Below, piece after piece: positions 12,301 to 21,758 of a stretch of 64,000 bases of DNA. A model generated the notes under the pieces. The model was not told where the DNA came from and ran no database searches. It saw only the letters and a list, made by a program, of their open reading frames with translations. Made by a program: the position numbers and the translations under genes. Every line of letters starts with the position of its first letter. The first letter of the stretch is position 1. The DNA is taken from positions 3,224,001-3,288,000 of the forward strand of contig NC_088316.1 of the NCBI RefSeq assembly GCF_910592395.1, written 5' to 3'. This stretch comes from Lineus longissimus (taxonomy: Eukaryota > Nemertea > Pilidiophora > Heteronemertea > Lineidae).

Positions 12301-15300
12301 ACCAGCGGACATTCAGGCAAAAGGGAGCATCGTTGTGACAAGGTTCTTGTTCATTTGGCTGTACACATTCAGAAACCTACTTCTAATCGTGTATCTCGTT
12401 GTCGACTTCGGGTGGCCAGGGTGGCGCGAATCGGGATCGGGGAGCACCACCATGCTGTCACTTCGACTTGGCATTCAGATGCAATTTTGGTGGAGTATGT
12501 TTTACTATGTTCAGCTGATACCAGGCATAGGACACTTAGTTATTGCTGCATTCAGATGCCTAGGTGTGTTCGTGAATTTCTTGTTGATACTTTTTGTCTT
12601 TTTCATAGCATCTGCCGAGGGCATGAGATCAGTGGCCATGTATTACTGTCTGGAGAAAATTGGCTATACATATGATTGTTACTATTCCACCTTTTTGATC
12701 ATGCTTAATATGATAAGCACACGTGACCTGTCAACAAACCAATCAGCGCCAGTTGCACTGGTCTTAATGCATTTTCACGTTGTGTTCATTGTGGTCATAT
12801 TGCTTTTGAATTTCTTGATAGCTCTTCTTTCGTTGGAGGTAGGAAAGATTGAAGGTAGTAAACACGCGGTTCAGACCATAACAAAATGTAATATATGTTA
12901 CGAATACGAGTTCATGCTTTACGGCATGAGGGATATTCTGCCAAAATGTCTGCAAGGTGGTGGAGATGAAAACTATAGAATAGAATTTGAAGAATACTCT
13001 ATTTGATTACATTACCCACACAGCCGAAAACACAAGAGCGGACAATTCGATAATTTTGCCGGGTGAACTATGACTTCTTTGTCTAGCGATAGTTGGGGTC
13101 AAAATGTATCTTTTACATTTATACGTGTATGTTCAGTTGAATGGAACTTTTCAAAAACTGTTGTATGATTGTGTATTGAGCTTCCATGTAAAGAGGCCCA
13201 TACTAGGCCTGGTTTACGTACGATTCACGTTGTCACCTGTCATATGTCACCTCCCCACGTGAATCCTTTGTAGCCCACTTTCAGATCGGAAAATGATTTG
13301 TTAGCAGTTGAGAATGACATGCTACAAGAGACAAGACCACCATTGATTTTTAAGCCTTTCAGCAGTAAATTGTCAATGTTAGACTGATCGCGTCGCATCA
13401 AATACTGCGTGGCGTTGTAAAGTGGTAGTTGACCACGGACATTTTTTGATAATTGGAGAAACTGGAGAGACGTTGATATTTCCACTCTTCAGCCAATCGC
13501 AGAAAAATCTCAAAAAACGCCCCCTATTGCCAAATTAGCAAAAATCACAATTCATTTTTTCATCAAATAATTTCTTTATATCTGTAGACTTGTCGCACCA
13601 AAGATTTTTCCAATACCTCTCCAAATATGCACCTGACAGCTAAAAACATACTCGCGTCTAATAAATAGGTCTCCAACCTATGACTATTCAGTGGTGGTCT
13701 TGCCTCACAAGTGACAACGATAATTCTAGTATGATCCCAGCGGCCGACCAAATATTTAACATGGACTCAAACAATGACAAGTAATGACAGATCCAGCCGA
13801 ATGGATGGCAAACATTTGCTTCCGAACCGGTGAAGGGGATTAACGGATTGTATAAATGATGCAAATAATCAAATAAGAAGAGCTGCGACAGCGGACAGTG
13901 CACAGCCATGCTTCAAATGCCCACTCCGCTCGAAAAGTTTAAAATGTTGTGAAAATTCGTACTGGATCTAATTTCAACACTGTAAATGCCATTGTGTCAA
14001 CTGATTTACAAATACAATGAGTGCCAAGTTTCATCGGATTTGCGTGCATAATAACGGCAATAAGACAAGGTTTATTTCTATCACGGATATAAAGATTACA
14101 TTGTATTTATTACCTGGGGCACAAGAAAATACAATAAACACGAACGGCGGCGTGTGTCTTCAGTGCAAGGAACAGACAGTTAGTTAGAGCTGAAGGGTCC
14201 GCGGTTTCCCGCGTCAGCCGGCCTTTCCGGCTGCAGTGGAAACAAGAATGAAAAAGATAGACTTACTAACGACCACGACAAATGGACGACCTCGTAAAGC
14301 TCATTCCTGAACCATTTCGGGAAACATCCACAACACGGCCACCTTGATTCTTCAAATTCGTCAAAGAGGGTTCCTGGAATGATAACAGAGCGCAACAGAG
14401 GCCGATGTAACAGTTTTAATTGTCCTAGAATAGCGTTCCCGGTGACAATAAACTTAATCTCTCTGAAGGTCGTTGGTCTCCATAGAACCATACCTTAATC
14501 CCTCACTATAGGATAGGGGAAGAGCAGGGGGGGGGGCGTTTTCTAGGGGGAAGGAGGGCATCAAGGGTGGAATATTCGGATGCATATATGACTGGAATAA
14601 TTGGCTATGTTACGCAATCACATGATTAAGTGTCATGATGAAAACTCCCAATGAGAGGATACCGAGCATTTGCTGCGGAGCCAAAGTACGCTGTAGTTCA
14701 CGGTGCAAGAATCACTAATGGCGAGGCTAGGTACTGTTACGTGGAGTGCCAATCTCCAAGCATCGCCATCGACTGACCCATTTTTAACTTAGTCGCGTAC
14801 TTTTTGGACGGAGCAAATTATAGCCTGACCTCCTTTTGGAAATTACTTGGGTGCACTACGTTTAAAGTTGTATGAATTTGGTGCACCTCCTGATCATTAT
14901 TTGAAATTCTGTATCATGGAATTGTTGTTGCAAAATACATGTATTTGTGTAAGACTGCGAAAAATGTGGCAATTAAATTGATAAATTTGTTTCCAGTCTC
15001 GCCATTTTTGAAGGCATTTATAAATTCTGGAATGATTTTGAAGGACCCTTATTTCAAAGACAGCAGAAGAATGCTTTGTATTCTAACATAAGGTTACTAA
15101 CATTTTTGTCTTTATAGATGTTCTTGGCCGCACTGTTTCTTCAATAAATTCTAGCTCAAAGCTGTGATGTACATGTGCATGTGTGTGTATGTAAGAGGAT
15201 ACGATTGCAGCTTAAATCGGCTTATTATAAACCGCGAGATGCGGAATGCGAAATCGCGAGATGCCAACCTCGGGGAGAGTGCCATGCGCCACAGGATGTA

Positions 15301-16807
15301 TTGTAAATATTAAACCTGAAAAGGCGAACATTCACGAGACCGAGGCTGTAGTTGGGAGCTATCCTTGTTTTGATTGGCCCATTGAAATAGACTCCGCTGT
15401 CCGATGTGTGGAATTTTTACCTAATTTATAGGCTAGTTCCGATGGTCAGACTATCCCGCGCTATTTTTAGGGATGTCCAGACGTTCACCAAGTGCATGCC
15501 CTGTGTTATCGGTCAATCATTGTGTATGATGACTTGTGCCGCCAGGCGTAACGGGAAAATAATCTTGATACATGCAGCATCCTAAACCTCGTGGTATTAT
15601 ACTCGCAGTATATCTTGATAAATTGCAAAAAACTTTGTGGTCAAGATGAACATGCAGTTGCATGTAGCCTTTGTATTGTCTTCGGCCCTACTATCATTGA
15701 AGAAAGAAGTCGACAGCAGCATCAGAAATGGTGATTGATTGTCATTGTCCAGGGAAGTAGAAAATCTTGTGGAACAAAATAATGATTACTCATCTCCCGA
15801 TTTCGCGATTTCTCATCCCGCGGTTTATAATAAGCCGCTTAAATCAGTTGGTTGTTGCGACACTTTCAGTGAAATCTTTCAAAAGTATTTACAATTATCT
15901 AATGATAACCGTATCATCGTCATTGGCCATTGGCAAAAGCGTATCATCACGATTATCATCCGAACCATCATCACCATCTTGTGCTTAGGGGCCTCAACAA
16001 AATTCGCAAGACACTCTTTCACTTCAACCTTCCCGTAATATTCCACTGAAAATTTGCAATTCCGCCACAACGATTGAAGTCCACGGCAAGATGGAGAGTT
16101 GTTTGGATGAAAACTTCTCAGTAACACTGTTGATTATTTTTTTATTGATATTGACTCTGGTATACAAACGACCAGAGCTATACTTCCCGGAAGTGGAGTC
16201 AATTGATCATATTCTTTCTTATGGAGGATATTTCAGCGCTAATTGGGTATTTTTTCAATCGGCTAGACCCCAGCGGCATCAAAATGTGCATTTGTCCACC
16301 CAATACAACAAAGAATTGGGCCATTGGCATGTTCTTCATATGTTGGTAATATAGCAGGGTATTCTTATGACGCACTTGTACACTGTGAATAAACTTAAAC
16401 TTACCGGCATCTGGCGTTTCTGGAACTTGGCCGTCGTTCGTGTCCGTTGCGCCATAACCTAGCATCCGGTCAACTGCTAGGTTTGGGTCATTCGCCATCA
16501 TCGTGTTGAGCCCCAACAAAGGACTAGCCGTTGTTCGCGATGGTCCCATACCTGTGCCGTAGCTGGCAACCGTCACGTAGACACCATCATTCGGGTCGGC
16601 GTCAGCCAATTTTGACAATTTTATAACTTCGGAGTAACCCTCATCCGACACGTCGGACGGCCATTCAGGTTGAGGGCCGGGAAGGTACGGCTCTTCATCA
16701 GAAACGAAGCCATCTTTGCCGCGGTCGTATCCGTCGAATTCCACCCAGTTGTTTACCGGGGATGCCGTTTTGGAGCCAGGTTGAGAATCAGGAGCCTCGA
16801 GGTCCAT
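345..16807 (-). CDS. MATE-family (SLC47-like) multidrug/toxin extrusion transporter, 13-exon model
   Basis: Polytopic membrane antiporter that would export organic cations in exchange for protons (family knowledge). Exons, 5' to 3': 16807-16405, 14373-14267, 6373-6272, 5577-5509, 4919-4771, 4445-4403, 3820-3776, 3241-3144, 2826-2729, 1760-1579, 1103-995, 679-604 and 468-345. Each junction has GT-AG and keeps phase, giving about 534 aa. Recognisable MATE stretches are AFVGHLGTKKLAG, the short PALP motif, ETWGGW, LAMEWWAFEIG, RVGQLLGG and LFTEDD. The ATG at 16807 opens an acidic, Ser/Pro-rich soluble extension of about 150 residues before the first membrane helix (WFRNELYEVVHLSW). The 3' end is unresolved: the frame stops at 345, before the last helices normal for the family. 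A further membrane-like stretch (AGLAMSAGYIVVIICW, minus strand about 124-230) may be another exon. The second intron (6374-14266) contains the nested channel genes. Confidence 0.88.
700..830. repeat. Short imperfect repeats of an 'acctcattaacctta' motif
   Basis: Between MATE exons 12 and 11 the phrase 'aaaacctcattaacctt' recurs about three times, in alternation with 'gcgaggttttac'. A related piece lies near 2855-2880. This looks like debris of a dispersed repeat and has no coding content. Confidence 0.5.
1467..1511. repeat. Two direct copies of a 23-bp GC-rich unit
   Basis: The unit atcaccgtcccgatcgggcg is repeated back to back inside MATE intron 10; each copy has the short palindrome cccgatcggg. 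Confidence 0.7.
1782..2281. repeat. 130-bp minisatellite, about 3.8 copies
   Basis: Copies start at 1782, 1912, 2042 and 2172, an exact 130-bp period, and differ by only a few bases, so the array is young. It begins about 20 bp from the acceptor of the MATE exon at 1760, in the intron between exons 1760-1579 and 2826-2729. A further fragment of the unit (aatcgctgttcgacctttgc) lies near 2508. Minus-strand reading frames through the array repeat a peptide such as MRIERLNLKSLARIDF; these are a by-product of the repeat. Confidence 0.93.
5966..6060. repeat. Dispersed repeat, inverted relative to 27990-28085
   Basis: The reverse complement of this stretch matches 27990-28085 closely. Shared words include gtagcccgctctt, tcatgtcacgcatgaaaag and gtgaacagt-acacgttaca. 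A looser relative lies at 18915-18985. It is an unnamed interspersed repeat. Confidence 0.7.
6618..7058. mobile_element. 441-bp MITE with TTA target duplication (PIF/Harbinger-like)
   Basis: Terminal inverted repeats of about 30 bp begin agcccg(c/t)agcacactag on both ends. Direct TTA trinucleotides flank it at 6615-6617 and 7059-7061. Three-base TTA/TAA duplications are characteristic of PIF/Harbinger elements and their MITEs. The interior is GC-rich with several ggcggcaag words and no transposase ORF. It sits in the large second intron of the MATE gene. Confidence 0.85.
8041..9765 (+). CDS. Intronless ankyrin-repeat, TRP-like cation channel (copy 1)
   Basis: About 574 aa in one exon. The N-terminal third carries ankyrin-like helices (PIILAAIHGEVKILNILFAK; GLRPVELAASFGNFMIMHEI). 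Six hydrophobic segments follow. A re-entrant pore-like stretch (YYSTFLIMLNMISTRDL) precedes a last helix ending NFLIALLSGEVGKVEG, which resembles the S6 end of TRP channels. No signal peptide is seen and the tail is short and cysteine-bearing. It should act as a membrane cation channel, but the subfamily is unclear. The frame is open upstream to an ATG at 7933; 8041 and 8071 are the likelier starts because they align with the start region of copy 2. An AATAAA lies about 250 bp after the stop. It lies antisense inside the MATE intron, and absence of introns suggests a retrocopy origin. Confidence 0.8.
   Translation: MSNKVSASDIMVLDTFTNEDTDIIKWREGLLQAIKDRDSSGVELLTSDPPGDVAKLLSEPLAEAPAAPWVAASASRCRFRFTLPIILAAIHGEVKILNILFAKGADLYATDRMGEGVVHALCWGAGYRPECEASLCLVFRRIMELADTTENKRKLLHAEEIDGLRPVELAASFGNFMIMHEIFGTVGIYKHIVFECPVGQTVEYDLSDYETRGEKRRLHSPLNFLRRVVEGDLEKRGAIEMLESPVLKEWVQRKFKKCIPVLSLEFFVSVLMIFGITIMDEYGHTETCAHNVTNIEISLRHKYIVSYFTMAVNMIYTFASLFSMYGGIWKIYHSSGIRHLHRPPDIQAKGNIIVSRFLFIGMYTLRTVLLIVYFIVDIAWLGWRETTVGSTVMLSFRISIQIQLWWGMFYFIQLIPGIGHLAIAAFRCLGVFLYFVLILFIFFIASAEGMRSVAMYYCLEKIGYTYDSYYSTFLIMLNMISTRDLVNQSTPGALIIMHLQVVFVMVILLLNFLIALLSGEVGKVEGSKHVVHTITKCNVCIECEVMYYGIRDLLPKCMLNEDERFLVEVEEYSV
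10519..10680 (+). pseudogene. Fragment of a third TRP-like channel copy
   Basis: About 54 codons match the pore region of the flanking genes (GMRSVAMFYCLEKIGHSYDC, then NMMSTRDLVNQSTPG). Similarity begins abruptly at ggcatgagatcagtgg and ends within the last helix. No ankyrin part or other helices are present nearby. The frame is still open through the fragment, so the loss was by truncation rather than by stop codons. Confidence 0.88.
11312..13006 (+). CDS. Intronless ankyrin-repeat, TRP-like cation channel (copy 2)
   Basis: 564 aa in one exon, a close paralogue of the gene at 8041-9765. It has the same ankyrin-like region (PIILAAVHCEVEILNILFAK), six hydrophobic segments, pore-like stretch (YYSTFLIMLNMISTRDLSTN) and terminal helix ending NFLIALLSLEVGKIEG. 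The central half is the most conserved; the transmembrane segments S1-S4 have diverged more. The start at 11312 is followed at once by the conserved KWREDLLKAIK stretch. Homology to copy 1 continues upstream. There the ATG corresponding to copy 1's 8041 start opens only a six-codon minicistron (ATG at 11282, TAA), so in this copy it is a small upstream ORF. Tandem plus-strand arrangement inside the MATE intron points to local duplication. Confidence 0.82.
   Translation: MTSDEDIEVTKWREDLLKAIKERHINGVELLMRDSPGDTRVAKLLNEPLAEAPPPPLESANTSRYRFRFTLPIILAAVHCEVEILNILFAKGADLYAIDRKGDGVVHALCWAAGYRPECEASLCLVFRRIMELADTTENKRRLLHAEDIDGLRPVELAASFGNFMIMHEIFNTVGIYKHIVFECPVGQTVEYDVSDYETRGEKRRLHSPLNFLRRVVEGDLDKSGAIETLESPVIKEWVHRKFRRCLPVLMLECLVSVLMLFGITIMDDYGHTETCARNVTNIEISLRTKYIVCYFTLAVNVIYSLFTLSTVYRGWRKMYHSAGFNHLQRPADIQAKGSIVVTRFLFIWLYTFRNLLLIVYLVVDFGWPGWRESGSGSTTMLSLRLGIQMQFWWSMFYYVQLIPGIGHLVIAAFRCLGVFVNFLLILFVFFIASAEGMRSVAMYYCLEKIGYTYDCYYSTFLIMLNMISTRDLSTNQSAPVALVLMHFHVVFIVVILLLNFLIALLSLEVGKIEGSKHAVQTITKCNICYEYEFMLYGMRDILPKCLQGGGDENYRIEFEEYSI
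15219..15836. mobile_element. 618-bp MITE with 9-bp target duplication (Mutator-like)
   Basis: Inverted termini ggcttattataaaccgcg extend for about 50 imperfect bases. The direct repeat gcttaaatc flanks the element at 15210-15218 and 15837-15845. A 9-bp duplication is typical of Mutator-like elements. There is no transposase ORF. It lies in intron 1 of the MATE gene. Confidence 0.82.
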
Positions 16808-16854
16808 GTTGGAAGCTATCGGACGGTTCTTTTCTACAATCCCTGTCACATCTG

Positions 16855-17783
16855 AAAAGGATGTCACCAGTTGTCAAATAGTACAGTAATCCAGACAGCA
16901 AATAAGACACTTTGTCTCAAGAAATTGTGTCATATGAATAAAGTTGCCATAGTTTATTCAGTGGATTGATTGTGCAGAATCTGATAAAATCACTGATTGA
17001 GCGGGGAATTAAGCTATCTGATACAACGATACATAAGTTTGCGTTATGAAAGCAAATAATTTGATAGTTAATTGCTCTTTAATAACCTGTTTTGCTCATA
17101 CATGCATTCCCGCGCAATATATAGATTAGACCTTTGATCACAGTAGTCATGATAGTGCAAAAACACACAATGATTGTTAGTTCTAACTTTGTCGAATGAA
17201 GTACATGTATATATTGTTTCAATTCTCACATGTACACGATTTAAAGTGAACTTGTCCCTGCAATCTGGTTGTGACTTTGTCCCCAAATGACCAATTTGGG
17301 ACGAATCGAAATTACAATTGAACACCTTGGTAATTCTTTCCTTGCAACACAGCACGGTTGAACCAATACGTCTTTCCATTACAAAAAATGCTATTGTGTT
17401 CAGGTAGCCCTATTGTTGAAAAAAACGGACGGCGCCAAGTGTAAAAGGGAATGGACGTCCTAGATATGCAGGACACCATACAATAGCCGTGTATTGTCAA
17501 CGAATGTGGTGAATGGTTTGGTTAGGGTTAGCTACATAATCTTCAACAAAGGAACTCGGCGACTCTATTCACTTTAACAAAAGGACTAGACTTAGATTCC
17601 GGGGGGACTTGCATTTCTTTTACACCGGGTATATGTATTTACATAGCCCACGAAAATGCACTGACACCTGTTTAAAGGGAACTGGAACCGCCGAGCGATT
17701 TTTTCAACTTTTCGACTTTCACCACCCGAGAAAGTCAAACTTCCAACTTCCTGTTCGAGTTCAGATTTGTAGCTCCGCCCCCA
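16855..17783. other. Intergenic stretch upstream of the MATE gene
   Basis: A splice-acceptor-like ccttttcag lies just upstream of the MATE ATG, so a 5' untranslated exon may exist here. I see no coding region; short frames at 17068-17500 have no recognisable content. Confidence 0.4.
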
Positions 17784-17823
17784 GTGCCCGAGCATGCGCA
17801 GTTCAATTTGTTATTATTGAGAA

Positions 17824-18125
17824 TGGGGCGACCAAAAAAGGTCTCAAAAGCCGATCACCGGCTATGGATTTCGCGTGAGACGCTGGCGATATGGAAAGTT
17901 ATACGGAAGGAGTTGAATTTGAAAACAAATGATGAAGTTGCCCAACATTTGGCCGTCTTGTACTCTGAGAAAAGCCCCGGTCTTCCCAGACCGTTCGGGA
18001 TCGATGAAGCCGAAGGGCGGCAAGCCAGCAGGGATGAAGAAATGAATGAATTACCTGAATTAGGTGAGGGGTGGGGTAAAGACGCGTTGGCCATCTACGG
18101 CAAAACTGAACTCTTAAACAGCTAG
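17824..18125 (+). CDS. Small basic-then-acidic ORF starting MGRPKK, unknown function
   Basis: An ATG at 17824 gives about 100 aa; the frame is also open from 17784. It starts with a GRPKK patch of AT-hook type, then a predicted helical stretch (ISRETLAIWKVIRKELNLK followed by TNDEVAQHL). The tail is acidic (RDEEMNELPELGEG). I do not recognise it as a named family. The 'W..hR.E..h.tndeVA..L' pattern resembles short DNA-binding-like segments I associate with lineage-specific invertebrate proteins, often before zinc fingers, but none follows here. It may be a first exon or a fragment of a larger gene. No splice partner was identified. Confidence 0.45.
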
Positions 18126-18663
18126 AACTTGTTCAGAAGGCTAGCTTAAGGCGCGAAAAATCCTTAGTTAAAATGTCAAGCGACTAGATTTCGAAATATT
18201 CTGGTGCGTTTTGCACCAGTCCCAGTTTAATACCACGTGATTTTATGTGTTGGAGTAGCATGAAAGACGGGTTGGATATGGTTTCCCGCCAGCTTTTTGT
18301 CACGCCGAGGGGAAATATTTCAAAACGAGAATTTAGATGCTGAGCATAGTAGCAGCTGCCCTACCTTCTGGTTAAATCCACCAATAAATACATGTATGCC
18401 ATAACCCTAAACTGTTATCAAGTCCATTCTGCACGCCTCCTGTCCCCGCATTCGTTATGTGACGGCCTGCGAATTTTGGTCTCTTGTAAAAGTACGATGT
18501 ACTCTTACGACGCTTACGGACATAAAGCTCTAAAGGCCTATTGCGTGTTGACGAGGGTCAACTGCGAGGGCCTATTCGTGACGCTGTAGAGTACTTTTCT
18601 AATAGGCATAGATTCCTACAACAGATTAAAGGCCTTGTATTATTTATTACAGAGCTTGCGTTT

Positions 18664-18905
18664 AAGGGTTGACGATATACATGTAGGGACGACCATTTTG
18701 GCCAGAACCTGAAATTCTAAAGCAATTAGAATTATTTCAAAACGAAAGTGTTTGCCAATTTCAAGGGTGGGATTCTGTTCTTTGTTTTCCAAACAGCTGA
18801 CTTCCACCCTTGAAATGTGCATTCACTTTGTTTTGAAGCAGTTCTAATAGCTTTAGGACGTCAAGTTCTAGCCAAAAAAGGTGGTGCCTATATCAACCAA
18901 CCCTA
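18664..18905. mobile_element. Palindromic MITE, copy 1 of 3
   Basis: The two halves are imperfect inverted repeats along nearly their whole length, with shared words aagggttg, ggc(c/t)agaac, ctaaagc-attagaa, tttcaagggtgg and ttctttgttttcc. The same element occurs at about 33266-33450 and 62001-62225. It has no ORF and would fold into one long hairpin. Confidence 0.82.
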
Positions 18906-21758
18906 AAATTTAACGCGTGTCTGTCATGTCTGTTCACCTGTCATTCATGACAAGAATGGCCAAGTCATTTTTAAAGAGCGATCGACACAGGGTTCGCCCG
19001 GTGCTACTCGGCACCATCGTATCATGTCAGGAAGCGATAAACGAACATACTCATTCTTTGAGACGTGACACGGCAAAGAGACGGGTTCTTTCGAAGTTTT
19101 GAAAAAGGTGTTGGTACACAAACTTGTATGTAGATATATACCCATACATGATGTTTTCACTGCACGAGGAGTAAAACCTCTATATTTTACTCTCAACTTA
19201 GGGCCACTGATTACTTCGACCAATTCGGAAGCCTTAGTGAAATAAAATAATATTATTGATTAAACATGTCGCTATTGATAAAACCCGCTATCTGGTGTTC
19301 CGATGGCCAAAATCACCAGTGGTCCGAGTTGACAGGTAAAGATATGGAGGTATTGCCTCACGTACAGCAAGAAACGTGACCGTCTTTTCCCCTCGTAAAT
19401 ATCACTAACAACGTTATCGTGGGTGTCAAATGGAGCCAAAATGCAGATTTCGACAAAGTTCTAGAAGCTGTACCTGTCCCTCTGTTGTCCCTCTGTATTT
19501 ACAGTCATGTTTCAGGAAAGACTGGTAGTCTTGTGCCCAGTTGGAGACCAAATAAGGTTCAAACACTTCCGTTCATAAACCTCGCCTAAGGTACCATGCA
19601 GTCGTGTAATCGTAAGAAAATATAGACGAAAATAGCTGTTCATGCAATTAACTCAACATTTATTTACATATTTTACATATTTTTGCATTAACGAAGTGTA
19701 AAACAAGTACATTAAAAATCGCGATAATAATTGTGAAATTGGTGCAGTTTTATGAATGCATGCCAATTGTTACACGTAAACAGTACTAACGGATGTAATA
19801 CATTTTATCACGCAATGATACATGTAGAAAACATTTACAATACAAAACAGGTCATCAAAATGCATACATTTTCATGTAAAATACAGTTTAATTGAAAGGA
19901 TGCATTACAGAAACACCAGCAAATAGTTTGCATGGCATGCATATTATTTATCACATCACAACGGCAACCTTTCGTTCATGGCCATTTTTATGGAGAAAGT
20001 ATAGTTTGGCTTGTAACAGTGGTGGACTTCACGAGGACTCGCCAATAATATTTCTCAAAGTTCTAACGTATTGTCAGATTTTCATTCATGTAGGTTTACA
20101 TGCATATGTAGGCTGGGGAGTTGAGCTCATCAGCTAGGGAGCTGACCTCGTTAACTGGGGAGATGACCTCGTTAACTAAGAACATGACCTCGTTAACTAT
20201 TAAGAAGTTGACCTCGTCAACTAGGGAGCTGATCTCGTTACCTGGGAAATCGATCTCGTTAACTGGGGGGGGGGGGGGGGGGTGCCCCCATTAACAGAGA
20301 AGTTGACCTCGTAAACTGGGGGGCTAGTTGTAGTGACTTGCTGCACCACATCCCTCAAGGTATCGGCATCGATACACATTTTGTTCATGTCAGGCTTTAC
20401 AGCGTCACTTGTCTCTCTTTCTGACCTCACTGTTAACTACATAGGCCTACATAACGTCTTACCATCTCGATGTATATCGAACTACATGTACGTGTACTGC
20501 CACATAATAAGGTTTAACAGCAAACTAAAATTAACTTATTAAAGATAGCGCAAGGAAGGGTCACCGACCACTTTACCCGGCATGCATTACACCGAGTCAC
20601 CTGACCGATGAGTAAAAATAAAATGCCAAACAAAAATATAGGAGCGAAATCGACGCCGTACGATTAAGGCCAAAAAATATAACTTACATTTTGATTTTTA
20701 CAGATGACCAACAACAAACCCGGACCAATCTATGGCTTCAAAACTTAACAAAACGTTTTCGCTTCTCACGGGAGGACGGTATTTACTAAATCGGGCAAAT
20801 CGACAGTCAATCAATCATACAATGCAATATACAATACAATGCAATACAATAAAGTAGCCATGGATGATACAATACAATGTATAATACTATATATTATGCT
20901 ATAAATAGACTATAAATTACAAATTTCATCAATCGTTTTCACATCAGTCTTTTACATGTTATGTGTTATTTTATGACAATGCAAAACTGATGGTCTTTCA
21001 GGGGGGTACAATTACCTCGGGGTTACAAATACCCCTCATTACCTCAACTCTGTCCAAATTTTGAAACGATTTGATGAAATGATAGTTTGTAAATGTAGCC
21101 GCGTTAATTACTATACACGGCTATCGAAATTTCTGAATCCGACTCCAATTTTGAAATATTTTCTAATAATTTGTTTTGACAATCAAATCAAATTTACTAT
21201 GAAAGCTGCACTCTTGGAAATAAAGGTTTTGAACATCTAAAGAAAACATTGAAAGGTTTTACGGCCAACAAAAATATACATCCCGTAGAGGTTTTTGCTA
21301 AAATGAAAAAAAAACCTATTGTTTTTAGGTTGAAATCCTCTGAGGTTCCAAGGGTTTTTTTCACTTCGGTGGCAATCCTCCACGGTGTGCAAATTTGTGT
21401 TGTTCTTTTATTTTTCAGACGGTATGATTCAAAATCACTGGTCGTTTTGGAGCTATCGGCAGTATTGAAATTGTGCCACTGCGGGAGGCCTTAAGGGGTG
21501 GCCGAAAGTTCGCATATCAGGCGTACAATGTTCACATTTACAGAAGGTCACGAACCTCGATCCTCAGACGTCTATAAGGCGAGGCCCCGAGTCACGTTGC
21601 GTCCGAAAAATCCTACTCATTGAAGGACCTAGAAAGGAATTCACGTGGAAATATATAGAGTGATAAATGTATACATGTACATTGTACATCAGTGTATAAG
21701 TTCTAGCAAAAGTGTTGCTGCCTTCTGGCAAACCTTAAGTACACATTGGCATTGCTAC
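18906..21758. other. AT-rich intergenic region downstream of nanos
   Basis: Apart from the minisatellite at 20.1-20.3 kb, I see low-complexity AT-rich sequence, an acaatacaatgcaat-type repeat near 20815-20895 and a dispersed repeat at 21200-21380 that reappears near 23320-23500. A possible downstream nanos exon could lie here but was not identified. Confidence 0.5.
20110..20335. repeat. Minisatellite of 'ttgacctcgttaactggggag' type, with a G18 tract
   Basis: Units of about 20-25 bp with gacctcgttaact recur roughly eight times and degrade to either side. A poly-G run sits at about 20264-20281. Noncoding. Confidence 0.85.
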
